This document shows, piece by piece, positions 50,530 to 59,303 of a stretch of DNA of 64,000 nt; the stretch's first letter is position 1, and each line of letters starts with the position of its first letter. The translations under genes and the position numbers were made by a program. The notes beneath the pieces were generated by a model, which saw nothing but the letters and a program-made list of their open reading frames with translations, was not told where the DNA came from and searched no databases. Origin of the DNA: Neolewinella aurantiaca (lineage in GTDB: Bacteria; Bacteroidota; Bacteroidia; Chitinophagales; Saprospiraceae); assembly GCF_008014675.1 (NCBI RefSeq), contig NZ_VOXD01000016.1, positions 78,981 to 142,980 on the forward strand. The letters run 5' to 3'.

Positions 50530-51501
50530 TTAGAAACCGTAAGTCAGGCCAAGAGCCGTGTAAGTCTGGAGACCGTCGGGGTACTCGAAACCAGCTTTGC
50601 GAACACCTACGGTGAAACCGAGTCCAACACCTTTCCAGAGGTCAGCGACGTTGAAAGAGTTGATCCATGTGTACTCGAACAGGCCTTCTTCGCTGGTCTG
50701 CTCAACGTTGTTTTCGTCCAGGTAAGAAATAACGGTCTTGTCGTTGCTGTAAGGCAAGAATACACCAAGGTTAGAAGACCAGGATACACCGCCGGGGAGT
50801 TCGAGAGCGTAGGTGGCTTTCACTTTAGCGCCAAGAGCAGACTGGCTGTCTACACCGTCGAAACCAGAAAAAGCGAAGTGGTAAGTGATAGGATGAGCAA
50901 CTACCACCAGGTTAGGGATGGAAGACGGCGTCCAGGTTGCACCAATACCGAAGTCTGCAGTACCAGGGCTAAGGAAATTGAACACAGAAGTGTTGAGGTC
51001 GACTAAAGCCGTCGCCGCGAGATCCTCAGAGAAACGAAGACCGTAAAGAGAGGAGGCGATCAGTACGTCTCCGTTACGGTTCTCAAGGAAGCCACCGCCT
51101 TCGATGTCGTCCTTGGTGTCGTTGTCGAGTCCCTGCCAGCTTACGTTGGTCGTCAGGGTATTGCGCCAGTAAGTCTTTTCCTTGATGTTGTTGGCAAAAG
51201 CGTTGATGCCTACGGTAAGGGTAGAAGATGAACTGTTGCGGTTAGCGTTGGCCTGCCAGTTGCTGGAGTTGTTGAAGTTAAGCCCCAGAAGTCCGTTGAG
51301 CCCGGTCTGCCAGCCAGAAAGCAATTCGATTTTCTTTCCCAGAGCAGAGATGTCGCCGTTGAAAGAGTTTGCTTCAGCAAGCTTTTCGTTCTGCTTGGCA
51401 ACAAGTTCTGCTTTTTGCGCTTTGAGTTCCTCAAGCGTCTGCGCCTGTACGGCTCCGGTAGCGAATACCATGAAAAGAATAAAAGAGAATAGATTCTTCA
51501 T
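50530..51501 (-). CDS. DUF3078 outer-membrane protein
   Basis: A protein of 323 residues from the ATG at 51501 (MKNLFSFILFMVFATGAVQAQ). After the signal peptide comes a short coiled coil (TLEELKAQKAELVAKQNEKL) and then repeated amphipathic strands, with GWQTGLNGLLGLNFNNSSNW and FNVADLWKGVGLGFTVGV, ending in GLTYGF, an outer-membrane-barrel-like terminal Phe. DUF3078 is a Bacteroidota family of unknown function. An upstream in-frame extension is not family-like. Confidence 0.83.
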   Translation of the reverse strand: MKNLFSFILFMVFATGAVQAQTLEELKAQKAELVAKQNEKLAEANSFNGDISALGKKIELLSGWQTGLNGLLGLNFNNSSNWQANANRNSSSSTLTVGINAFANNIKEKTYWRNTLTTNVSWQGLDNDTKDDIEGGGFLENRNGDVLIASSLYGLRFSEDLAATALVDLNTSVFNFLSPGTADFGIGATWTPSSIPNLVVVAHPITYHFAFSGFDGVDSQSALGAKVKATYALELPGGVSWSSNLGVFLPYSNDKTVISYLDENNVEQTSEEGLFEYTWINSFNVADLWKGVGLGFTVGVRKAGFEYPDGLQTYTALGLTYGF

Positions 51502-51969
51502 ATAAGTAAGAATTGATTGATTTGAATTTTGATGACGACAGGTAACGACCACGTACGTTACTGTCCGGCCTTTTGGACGTAGTTTCATCAGAAGGTCACG
51601 CCTCTCGGCAGCACAAATGTGCAACGTTTTTCATTTATCAGGAAAGGACGAACGCCGTAACCCTCTCCGGGCACTAAGATCAATACACCTATTCGGTTGA
51701 CGGAGAGGGAGAGTAGTGGCACTCCGGCTTTCCGGTTCTTCTTCTCTGGCCACAGCGTGCCAGGGGCACAACTTACTGACAAGGAGGCCGAAAGAGCAGG
51801 TGCGTATAACCCCGCCGGAACGAGCCTGAATATGTGAGAATGGAATTATTTGACCACTTTAAGCAGCCAAACGGGGATCTTTTTCCGGCACCTCTCGGGT
51901 GATAACACGAGCGGTTGTCTGGAAATTAATTTTTCGATGGCGGTTAGGCCAGGAAACGCGCAGGAGATT
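51502..51969. other. Intergenic region, DUF3078/mscS
   Basis: No gene is supported. CCCTCTCCG and CGGAGAGGG near 51661 and 51701 could pair over a long loop. The rest is featureless. Confidence 0.4.
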
Positions 51970-52839
51970 TTACCCCTCATGTGGTGGCAGGGCTGGCCCT
52001 TTATCGCGGCGGATATGAATTTCAACACCTTCCGAAGTCACTTTGCTGTACGGAATAACGTGCTCGCTCTCGTCGGAGCGAATGATGATGTTATTATTGT
52101 TGATAGTGATGACCTCTCCCCGTCTTCCGTCGATGGTTATTTCATCGCCAACGTGGAACTTGTCCCGGCTGTAGAATCCGGCAAGAATACTGGTTATTAC
52201 ATCTTTGCTCGCAAGTCCGTAACCGATAGCAAAAGCACCGGCTATACCCGCCAGGATGATGGACATGTTGTCCTCCATGAACTCTGTTTGCAGCTTAGCC
52301 TGCCGCAGGGCAATCAGCACAATATTGAGCATGATGAAGTAGAAAACAATATTAGCAATCAGGTTGCCTGACCTGATGCCTAGTGAGCGACAGGTAGTAA
52401 GGATCAGTTTCTTTACCGCATCAGCAATAAAAATACCGATCACCAGTACTAGGAATGCTGTGACTCCGTTGGGGATATATTCAATGAGATCCTTCAGTAA
52501 GTCCGAGATGATTCTTAGGCCCATTGCCTCCACGGCAGCCATGGAAAAAATGATGAGAATGAAGTAGTACGTCGTCGTAGCGATGATTGTACTCGGAACG
52601 AGATTGATCTTCGACTTTTCGAACATATCGATACTCATCAGCCGGTCAGCAAGCTTATCGACACCTACTGCACTGAGCAGCCGGTGAATAAGCCTGCGAA
52701 CTAACTTGGCAAGGATAATACCGATGATGAAAATCACCAACCCTTTAAGTAATGCAGGGATTACGGTAAACAATTGCAACGCCTGATCGTACAGGGCGTC
52801 CATGATGCTTTTACTATTCTCTGGTTCTGGTAGCTGCAT
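51970..52839 (-). CDS. Small-conductance mechanosensitive channel family protein
   Basis: A protein of 289 residues. Helices at about 27-50, 85-108 and 123-145 are followed by the pore-type helix GIAGAFAIGYGLASKDVI and the beta domain DKFHVGDEITIDGRRGEVITI. It combines an MscS_TM-type N-terminus with the MscS beta domain. It would release solutes under hypo-osmotic shock. It is third gene of an operon behind the sigma factor (gap 8 nt to the middle gene). Confidence 0.9.
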   Translation of the reverse strand: MQLPEPENSKSIMDALYDQALQLFTVIPALLKGLVIFIIGIILAKLVRRLIHRLLSAVGVDKLADRLMSIDMFEKSKINLVPSTIIATTTYYFILIIFSMAAVEAMGLRIISDLLKDLIEYIPNGVTAFLVLVIGIFIADAVKKLILTTCRSLGIRSGNLIANIVFYFIMLNIVLIALRQAKLQTEFMEDNMSIILAGIAGAFAIGYGLASKDVITSILAGFYSRDKFHVGDEITIDGRRGEVITINNNNIIIRSDESEHVIPYSKVTSEGVEIHIRRDKGPALPPHEG

Positions 52840-52847
52840 GTGGTGGA

Positions 52848-53129
52848 TTAACGAATGACATCTTCTCCTTCAGGAGTTCCGGGTGTAGGAGGGGGAAGGC
52901 GGGAACTATCGTCTTCATCGATGGTAAGATATGAATCTTCAGGGTCAATGATACTACCGCCAGCTAAAACTGACATAGTGTCGGCCATTACCGGGAAAAA
53001 GTGTTCAAATATATCGCCGATAAGATGAATCGTCCTCAACCGTGACTCCACAGATTGACGGATTTCCTTTTCGTACTTACTTACGAAAACCTGGTGGTCT
53101 TGTTCTTGTAGTAGCAGGAAGCTGTTCAT
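52848..53129 (-). CDS. Small acidic protein in the sigma factor-mscS operon
   Basis: A protein of 93 residues without membrane helix or signal peptide. The N-terminus is helical (DHQVFVSKYEKEIRQSVESR), the C-terminus acidic and Pro-rich (DSSRLPPPTPGTPEG). It starts 3 nt after the sigma gene stop, suggesting translational coupling. The position suggests a possible regulator of the sigma factor, but it lacks a zinc or membrane motif of known anti-sigma factors. Confidence 0.7.
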   Translation of the reverse strand: MNSFLLLQEQDHQVFVSKYEKEIRQSVESRLRTIHLIGDIFEHFFPVMADTMSVLAGGSIIDPEDSYLTIDEDDSSRLPPPTPGTPEGEDVIR

Positions 53130-53132
53130 CGG

Positions 53133-53729
53133 TTAGTTGTTATTGCTCGCGAAAAGTTCTTGGTGTTTTCGCTTCGCTTTTTCTTTAGCTCTTTTGAGTT
53201 GCATCTTTATCGCTGATTCGTTCTTGTCGAACATCTTAGCAATATCTTTAATCTTAACTCCGTCTTTATACTTCAGAAGTAACAACCGGCGGTCGGTCTC
53301 ACTTATATTGCGCAAAACATGACGAAGCTCGTTAACTTTCATGGTCGTCAGCGCGGTGTCCGGAACTTCTTCCGCTTCGAGGTCAGGGGGATTCTCGACT
53401 TCATCAGCGAATAAATCCCTGCTTCGTTTTTCTTTCCTGATCAGATCTATACAGTAATTGTAAGTCACCGAATAAACCCAGGTAGAAAACTTGGACTGGC
53501 CCTGAAACTTGCCCAGGCTAAGGAAAATTTTGGTAAAAATCTCTTGTGTTGCGTCTTTAGCTACTGCTTCCTTCTTCAGCATTGTAAGTGTCTTGCCGTA
53601 AATTTTTGCGGCATAGCGATCGTGCAACAGTCGGAAACAGGTGCTGTTTCTACGCTCCCGGTAAGCAATGATGATTGCCAGATCTTCCATTTCTGGATGA
53701 CACAATCCACGGGGCTTGGCACTAGACAT
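53133..53729 (-). CDS. RNA polymerase sigma factor, ECF type
   Basis: A protein of 198 residues. Region 2 is seen in DATQEIFTKIFLSLGKFQGQ and KFSTWVYSVTYNYCIDLIRK; region 4 in LLLKYKDGVKIKDIAKMFDKNESAIKMQLKRAKEK. A variable acidic linker lies between. It is first of an operon with a small acidic gene and an MscS channel. The 14-mer GATAAAACGTTAAA lies 30 nt before its start, a possible autoregulatory site. Confidence 0.93.
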   Translation of the reverse strand: MSSAKPRGLCHPEMEDLAIIIAYRERRNSTCFRLLHDRYAAKIYGKTLTMLKKEAVAKDATQEIFTKIFLSLGKFQGQSKFSTWVYSVTYNYCIDLIRKEKRSRDLFADEVENPPDLEAEEVPDTALTTMKVNELRHVLRNISETDRRLLLLKYKDGVKIKDIAKMFDKNESAIKMQLKRAKEKAKRKHQELFASNNN

Positions 53730-53758
53730 TCAAATAAAATTTCAACGAATCGCCAACG

Positions 53759-53772
53759 GATAAAACGTTAAA
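53759..53772 (-). promoter_or_regulatory. Shared 14-mer upstream of the sigma factor gene
   Basis: GATAAAACGTTAAA (plus strand) is identical to 4522-4535, upstream of the coiled-coil gene. Part of it (CGTTAAAGAT when extended) recurs upstream of the TonB receptor at about 57999-58009. All three target genes lie on the minus strand. Confidence 0.4.
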
Positions 53773-53935
53773 GATCGTTATGGAGACGTTAAGGCAATAT
53801 TTTGGTCACGCAATATAGAGACGATATCTCAATTAGTCGGCTAATGAGTGACAAAAACTACATTGAGGGTGACTAACTTGTTGAAAATGAAAGAGTCAGG
53901 CGTGATATTTTTACAATTCACTGATTTTACTGTTC

Positions 53936-54844
53936 TCATTCCACCGTTCGTTCTGCACGCGCGGTGGCGGCAACGTTAAAGAATCCCAGTATAGCCTCCT
54001 GGCTTTCAATCTCAAAAATATTACCTGGAGAATTGGTTACGGGCAGGTCAAAAAGACCACTGCCTCCATTATTTATTTGTTCGGATACGATACGCAGGAA
54101 GAGGTAGGCTTCGTCGCTGAGCGAGATCACCTCTACCGCAATATGGTCTCCTTCTTCCAACGGGATGAAGCCTCCGTCTTCATCCTGTTTATTGATGGCA
54201 AAGCGAATGGGGAAAATGAAGGCAATGCCGTCGGTGCCGGAGCCGGGGCTGAAGGTGGCGTCGTAGGCGATGTTGAGTTCAGACGGGTTAAGCAGAAGCG
54301 TATCGTTGAAGGTGGTTCGGATCAGGTACGCATCACCGGTCCCGACGGGGTCCCGGGCGTAAAGCTGGGCGTAGAGTCCTTCGTCGAGCCCGAGGGATTC
54401 TTCTTCGAACTGAAAGCTGATGGAGTCGATGGTCGCCGTCCGGTTCATAGTGGTAGTAGAGGCGTACTGCTTGTCGCCCCGCTGAATCCCTAGGCCAAAT
54501 TCCATATCCACTTCTCCCAGGGTTTCTCCGGGAACGGAAGGCTCCCAAACGTAACGGCCTTCGCCTTCGTGCTCAAAAACGAAGCAGTTGGGGGTAGGCT
54601 GCTGGTCTTCCGTCTGGCAAACGATTACCTGCGCATCGGTTACGGGCGTGGGTAAACGGTTGTCGTAATAATCCTGGCTCTCAGATAACAGGATGGCTTG
54701 GGGCTCCGAGATGTTGTTCAGCCAGGCTTCAACCACCAGCTGGGGCTCCACAAAGCGGGAGTCGAGTGTCACGGGGTCTTCGCAATTGTAGAAACTGAAA
54801 CCGAGAAAACAAAGGAGCAGAAAACGGAGGGTTGACTTGATCAT
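53936..54844 (-). CDS. DUF4249 lipoprotein
   Basis: A protein of 302 residues. An N-terminal signal with Cys (FSFYNCEDP) is followed by LDSRFVEPQLVVEAWLNNIS, an Ig-like opening typical of DUF4249, then EGEGRYVWEPSVPGETLGEV and further strands. These lipoproteins are encoded beside TonB-dependent receptors and are thought to assist them at the outer membrane. Here the receptor gene lies two genes upstream on the same strand. Confidence 0.85.
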   Translation of the reverse strand: MIKSTLRFLLLCFLGFSFYNCEDPVTLDSRFVEPQLVVEAWLNNISEPQAILLSESQDYYDNRLPTPVTDAQVIVCQTEDQQPTPNCFVFEHEGEGRYVWEPSVPGETLGEVDMEFGLGIQRGDKQYASTTTMNRTATIDSISFQFEEESLGLDEGLYAQLYARDPVGTGDAYLIRTTFNDTLLLNPSELNIAYDATFSPGSGTDGIAFIFPIRFAINKQDEDGGFIPLEEGDHIAVEVISLSDEAYLFLRIVSEQINNGGSGLFDLPVTNSPGNIFEIESQEAILGFFNVAATARAERTVE

Positions 54845-54871
54845 AATCTTAGAAAAATTGAGGGTTCGGGG

Positions 54872-55411
54872 TTATGGTTCTTTGCGGGTGTAAACAAGAT
54901 TGACGAACCCGCTTGGGAAGGCTTCGGCGGATTGAACGGTAAAGTGAGTCTCTGCACAGCCCTCAGGAAACAGGGCTATGCCCTCACCGAGAACGCGGGG
55001 GATTATGGTCAGGGTCATCTCATCCACTAGACCTGCATTCAGAACAGAGCGAATGAGCTGGCCTCCGCCTATGATCCAAATATCCCCTTTCGCTTCGGAG
55101 GTTAAACGACGCAGACTCGTTGGGTCGATATCAGGAATAACGCTGGTTTGGGGAGTTGGCGTTTCCAGGGCCGAATTAGAGCTGACCACCAGGGTCTGCG
55201 CATCCGCATAGGGCCACGGAACATCGAATCCGAGGATTTCCTGATAGGTTTTCCGGCCCATCACTACCGTTCCGATGCTGGCGTAAAAATCGGTATAGCC
55301 GTAATCCAAACCGTCTGGGTTTGGGTACTCCTCCAGCCAGGCAACGGAGCCGTCGGGGCGGGCAATTTTACCATCCAGTGTAACGGCGATGAAGAGTTTC
55401 ACTTTGCTCAT
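54872..55411 (-). CDS. Dihydrofolate reductase-family protein (RibD C-terminal type)
   Basis: A protein of 179 residues from the ATG at 55411 (MSKVKLFIAVTLDGKIARPD). The NADPH-binding segments are MGRKTYQEILGF, VVSSNSALETPTP and IWIIGGGQLIRSVLNAGLVDEM. The family (RibD_C) covers deaminase-reductase proteins of riboflavin synthesis and standalone reductases. It is inserted between a TonB receptor gene and its DUF4249 partner. The substrate is unknown. Confidence 0.88.
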   Translation of the reverse strand: MSKVKLFIAVTLDGKIARPDGSVAWLEEYPNPDGLDYGYTDFYASIGTVVMGRKTYQEILGFDVPWPYADAQTLVVSSNSALETPTPQTSVIPDIDPTSLRRLTSEAKGDIWIIGGGQLIRSVLNAGLVDEMTLTIIPRVLGEGIALFPEGCAETHFTVQSAEAFPSGFVNLVYTRKEP

Positions 55412-55424
55412 GTCCAACGTTCTG

Positions 55425-55443
55425 TGCACCTGCGTTCGCGCCC
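55425..55443 (+). repeat. Dispersed 19-nt motif copy (left of inverted pair)
   Basis: TGCACCTGCG-TTC-GCGCCC, exact. Together with 55464-55482 it forms an inverted pair 20 nt apart in the gap before the TonB receptor stop. Confidence 0.85.
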
Positions 55444-55463
55444 TGTCTTATTGGAAAGTATTC

Positions 55464-55482
55464 TGGCGCGCACGCAGGTGCA
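55464..55482 (-). repeat. Dispersed 19-nt motif copy (right of inverted pair)
   Basis: The minus strand reads TGCACCTGCG-TGC-GCGCCA, one change. It is the opposite arm to 55425-55443. Confidence 0.8.
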
Positions 55483-55491
55483 GGGTGAGGT

Positions 55492-57876
55492 TTACTTGAA
55501 TTTGAAGTTGTAGCTGATGCTAGGGATGATGCTGCCCACCACGCTAAGCTGGTTCGACTCGGTCATCACCGGACTACCCGGTATTACCCGGCCTTCGCTC
55601 TGGGTGCCGGAAACGGTGAAGGCATTGCGACGCCCGTACAGGTTGTACACCCCAAAAACCCATTGTCCCTGCCAACGACGGTCCGCATTTTCCTTCTTGG
55701 GGTCGAGCGTAACGGAAACATCGAGACGGTGATAGTCGGGGATTCGGAAGTTATTACGGCCTCCGTCTTCGTTGTGCGGAACGTAGTAACCGAGTTGGTA
55801 GTACCCCGCGCTGGCCAGCGTAACCGGTGTGCCGGTGTTGTAAACGAAAGTGGCGCTCAGGGTCGCCCTTTCCGACAAATCGTAAAAGCCGGTGATGTTG
55901 AAGTTGTGCGTTTGGTCGAAACGGTTGTCGTAGTACTCGTTGTTGTTTACGCCGGGGGTGAGGCGCTCACTCTTCGCGAGGGTGTAGCTGATCCAACCGT
56001 TGAAACGTCCCTTCACTTTTTTGAGTTGGAACTCCGCGCCGTAGGCGCGGCCCTCGCCAGACAGAGTCTGCCCCTCCACGAATTCATTGAGGACCAGATC
56101 TGCCCCGTCGACGTAATCGACCAGGTTGCTGAAGTCTTTATAGTAGAGTTCCAGACTGGCTTCGTAGGTGTTTTCCTTGAGGTTGCGGAAATAACCAACT
56201 GCAAACTGATCGGCCATGGAAGGGTCGATGTTATTGGTGCTTGGCGTCCAGATGTCGAGCGGAATCGAAGCCGTCGTGTTGCTGAGCAGGTGGATGTACT
56301 GCGCCGTTCGCTGGTAGCTGGCTTTCAGTGAGCTGTTGGGGGCGAGTTGGTATTGCACCGCAGCGCGGGGCTCGAGGTTGAACCAGTCTTCGACCACTTC
56401 TCCCTTTTCTGTTTCGGTTATTCCGGTTAGCGGGCGGGCAAACCCTACCCGCGGAGCTTCTCCGAACTCATACACCGGCCGGCCGCCGAGGTACGCAAAA
56501 TGACTGAGGCGGAGACCATAGTTGAGTTTTACTTTGTTTTTGAAGAGGCTAAGCTCGTTTTCCAGAAATACTGCACTCTCTATGGCCCACTGATTGTTGA
56601 TGCTGATGTCTATCTCCGTACCGTCGCTTACCGCAATCGCATTTGCGGGCTCGAAGCGGTAATAAATGCCCTGGCCGCCGAAACGGATCACGTTGTCGGG
56701 ACTCAGGAAATAGCTGAATTCCGGTTTGACGCTGAAGTTCACGATGCTGGCGTCCCAGTCGAAGGCGTCCTCTTCGGGATCGTCCCCGAAGTTGATGGCA
56801 TAATCGTAATCAGAGTAGTAAAAGGTGAGGTTGCTGAACAGGCGATCATTGAAAAGGTGATTCCACCGCACCGTTCCGGTGGTATTTCCCCAGCTGAAAC
56901 CCGCCTGGTCGCCAGGGGCAAAAACATCGCGGCCCAGGTAGCCGGAAAGGAAGACCTGGTCTTTGTCGCTGAATTTATAGTTGGTCTTCAGGGTAAGGTC
57001 GTAGAAGTTGAGTTTCGTGCCGGAGAGATCATCGCCCAGGAACGGGGCGGCGAGTACGTCGATGTAAGACCGGCGACCGGCCAGCAGGAAGGAGGATTTG
57101 TCTTTCACAATCGGTGCTTCCACGCTGAGGCGGCTGAAGATGGTCCCGATTCCTCCCTGCATCTCGAATTGCTTGCTGTTGCCTTCTTTCATGCGAACAT
57201 CCAGGATCGAGCTGAGCCGCCCGCCGTAACGCGCAGGGATGCCCCCTTTGTAAAGCTTCACGCCTTTTACTGCGTCGGGGTTGAAAACAGAAAAGAAGCC
57301 GAAGAGGTGGCTGGAGTTGAAAACGGGAGCTTCGTCGAGAATAACGAGGTTCTGATCAATAGAGCCTCCCCGGACGTTGAAGCCCGCGGCACCTTCACCC
57401 ACCGAGGAAACCCCGGGTAGCAGCTGAATACTCCGCAACACGTCCACTTCGCCAAGCAGCGCGGGCAGGCGTTCGATAGTACTCATTTGAAGGTTTTCGA
57501 CCGACATCTGAACCGCGCTTACGTTGTTGTCCTCTTCCTTCGCTGTTACGACCACTTCGGTGAGCGCCGTGCCGGATTCGGAAAGCTCGAAATCCTGGGT
57601 GGAGTTGCCAAGCAACTCTACCTCCCGGCGGACGTCCTCGTAGCCGAGGTAAGTAACGACGAGCGTATACTGGCCGGGGTCGACGGTGAGAGAGTAAAAG
57701 CCGTATTCATTGGTGGTGGTGCCCTTATCGGTTCCGCTCAGTAAAACGGTTGCTCCGATCAGGGTTTCGCCGTTGCCGGCATCCTTGATGTAGCCTTTCA
57801 CGGTAACCCGCTCCTGGGCGAAGGCTGCGAAAGAAAATGCGAAGAATAAGAGCGTAAGGATGTAATGTCTTTTCAT
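55492..57876 (-). CDS. TonB-dependent receptor with carboxypeptidase-like N-domain
   Basis: A protein of 794 residues from the ATG at 57876 (MKRHYILTLLFFAFSFAAFAQ). About 22-100 is a CarboxypepD_reg-like domain (VKGYIKDAGNGETLIGATVL). About 115-230 is the plug (LGEVDVLRSIQLLPGVSSVG; GFNVRGGSIDQNLVILDEAP). About 235-794 is the 22-strand barrel, ending SISYNFKFK. It imports a substrate across the outer membrane with TonB energy. DUF4249 nearby suggests a SusCD-unlike uptake pair; the substrate is unknown. Confidence 0.93.
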   Translation of the reverse strand: MKRHYILTLLFFAFSFAAFAQERVTVKGYIKDAGNGETLIGATVLLSGTDKGTTTNEYGFYSLTVDPGQYTLVVTYLGYEDVRREVELLGNSTQDFELSESGTALTEVVVTAKEEDNNVSAVQMSVENLQMSTIERLPALLGEVDVLRSIQLLPGVSSVGEGAAGFNVRGGSIDQNLVILDEAPVFNSSHLFGFFSVFNPDAVKGVKLYKGGIPARYGGRLSSILDVRMKEGNSKQFEMQGGIGTIFSRLSVEAPIVKDKSSFLLAGRRSYIDVLAAPFLGDDLSGTKLNFYDLTLKTNYKFSDKDQVFLSGYLGRDVFAPGDQAGFSWGNTTGTVRWNHLFNDRLFSNLTFYYSDYDYAINFGDDPEEDAFDWDASIVNFSVKPEFSYFLSPDNVIRFGGQGIYYRFEPANAIAVSDGTEIDISINNQWAIESAVFLENELSLFKNKVKLNYGLRLSHFAYLGGRPVYEFGEAPRVGFARPLTGITETEKGEVVEDWFNLEPRAAVQYQLAPNSSLKASYQRTAQYIHLLSNTTASIPLDIWTPSTNNIDPSMADQFAVGYFRNLKENTYEASLELYYKDFSNLVDYVDGADLVLNEFVEGQTLSGEGRAYGAEFQLKKVKGRFNGWISYTLAKSERLTPGVNNNEYYDNRFDQTHNFNITGFYDLSERATLSATFVYNTGTPVTLASAGYYQLGYYVPHNEDGGRNNFRIPDYHRLDVSVTLDPKKENADRRWQGQWVFGVYNLYGRRNAFTVSGTQSEGRVIPGSPVMTESNQLSVVGSIIPSISYNFKFK

Positions 57877-57941
57877 TCGTTTTGATTTGGGGGCAAAGGG
57901 TTTAGGGTGGGGTGAGCGCACGCTGTACGCTGAAAGTTTAC

Positions 57942-58017
57942 CCCCCGATCGGGGGATATACTAAAGACGTTTCAAATTGGCAATGGATCATTGCCAAACC
58001 GTTAAAGATGTTAACGG
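57942..58017 (-). promoter_or_regulatory. Three consecutive inverted repeats upstream of the TonB receptor
   Basis: A perfect palindrome CCCCCGATCGGGGG (57942-57955), then TTGGCAATG/CATTGCCAA with a GAT loop (57977-57997), then CCGTTAA/TTAACGG with an AGATG loop (57999-58017). They lie 66-141 nt before the receptor start codon. They look like operators or a folded leader. Confidence 0.55.
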
Positions 58018-58118
58018 CCCGGAGGGAGGGAATAAGGTGTTTTAATACAATTAACTTCAGTGGTTAGTAGCTCAGCACGGAGATGAAGCACTGAGGAGAA
58101 AAATCCTGGCTTGTCAGT

Positions 58119-59213
58119 TTAGCGGGCAATAGCCACACCGGTTTCTTCGCGGAGCATTTCTACTACGGCGTTGATCCAGCGTGGATCTCCGTTGAGAGAA
58201 GGGACGAGTTGGATGTGTTCACCTCCCCATTCTTCGAATTCTTCCTGGTATTCCAGTCCGATCTCGATGGTGGTTTCCAGGCAGTCGGCCACGAAGGCGG
58301 GGCTGAAACAAAGAACTTTTTTCGCGCCTTTGTTTTTGGCCAGGTCTTCGATCACGTCGATGGTGTAGGGCTTTGCCCAGTCATCGAACCCGAGCCGGCT
58401 CTGGAAGCAGGTGGTGTAAGAGCCTTCCTCGAGGCCCAGTTCTTCCACGATTGCCCGGGTGGTGGCGGCGCACTGCGCCGAGTAGCAAAACTGATTTACT
58501 TTGCTGATGGAGTTGCAACAACTGTTGGTTCCGTCGGCGTAGCAGTGGCAGTTGCTTGGGTCAGCTTTTTTGAGCTGCCGCTGGGGCAGGCCGTGGTAAC
58601 TGAATATGATGTGGTCCCACTGATCGAGCGAGCCGAGGTCGCGGGCGTTATCGGCAAAGACTTTGATCAGGTCGGGGTGCTCGTAGTAGCTGTTGACAAA
58701 GTTGACGTTCGGGATGTTTTGCTCCTTCATCAGCAGGCGCATTACTTCTTCGTGGACCGACCCCGTAGTGGCACTTGCGTACTGCGGGAAGAGCGGGAAG
58801 ATGGTGATGCTGCTCACCCCTTCGTCCATCAGCTCTTTGAGAGCCGATTCGATGCTCGGGTTTTGGTAGCGCATGGCCAGCCGGACGACGAACTCGTCTC
58901 CCATTTGCTCCGCAACGGCATCGGTGAGTATTTCACCGTAGTATTTAAGCGGGCTTCCGTTTTCGGTCCAGAGTTCCTGATAGAGTTTCGTTGATCCACC
59001 GGCTTTGAAGGGGTTCACGATGCCGGAACGGATGGGGGCAATGATGCCGCGCACGAGACCTTGCTGAACGGGGTAGGGGAGGTTGTCGATTACCCTCGGA
59101 TCGGTCAGGAACTGACCGAGATAGCGGTTGACGGCAACGGGAGTCGGGGCATCCGGAGTGCCGAGATTTACGAGTAAGATACCTTGTTTGCCAAAGTGCT
59201 TTTGTACGTGCAT
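58119..59213 (-). CDS. hemH: Ferrochelatase
   Basis: A protein of 364 residues. N-terminus GILLVNLGTPDAPTPVAVNR; catalytic His in IIFSYHGLPQRQLKKADPSN; the Glu segment PAFVADCLETTIEIGLEY. It inserts iron into protoporphyrin IX. A cysteine-rich segment, NCHCYADGTNSCC...FCYSAQC (six Cys), lies just after the His loop as in other Bacteroidota ferrochelatases and could bind metal or a cluster. It is monocistronic. Confidence 0.96.
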   Translation of the reverse strand: MHVQKHFGKQGILLVNLGTPDAPTPVAVNRYLGQFLTDPRVIDNLPYPVQQGLVRGIIAPIRSGIVNPFKAGGSTKLYQELWTENGSPLKYYGEILTDAVAEQMGDEFVVRLAMRYQNPSIESALKELMDEGVSSITIFPLFPQYASATTGSVHEEVMRLLMKEQNIPNVNFVNSYYEHPDLIKVFADNARDLGSLDQWDHIIFSYHGLPQRQLKKADPSNCHCYADGTNSCCNSISKVNQFCYSAQCAATTRAIVEELGLEEGSYTTCFQSRLGFDDWAKPYTIDVIEDLAKNKGAKKVLCFSPAFVADCLETTIEIGLEYQEEFEEWGGEHIQLVPSLNGDPRWINAVVEMLREETGVAIAR

Positions 59214-59282
59214 GTGGTAGTAACGATCCTGAGGTGACTTGGTTTACAATTCTGTCGGGTACAATTGCTCTTTAACCATTTT

Positions 59283-59301
59283 TGCACCTGCGTGTGCGCC
59301 C
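59283..59301 (+). repeat. Dispersed 19-nt motif copy
   Basis: TGCACCTGCG-TGT-GCGCCC, an exact consensus, 2 nt before the flippase stop codon. A degenerate variant with the inserted base lies at 59435-59454 inside the flippase gene. Confidence 0.85.
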
Positions 59302-59303
59302 GA

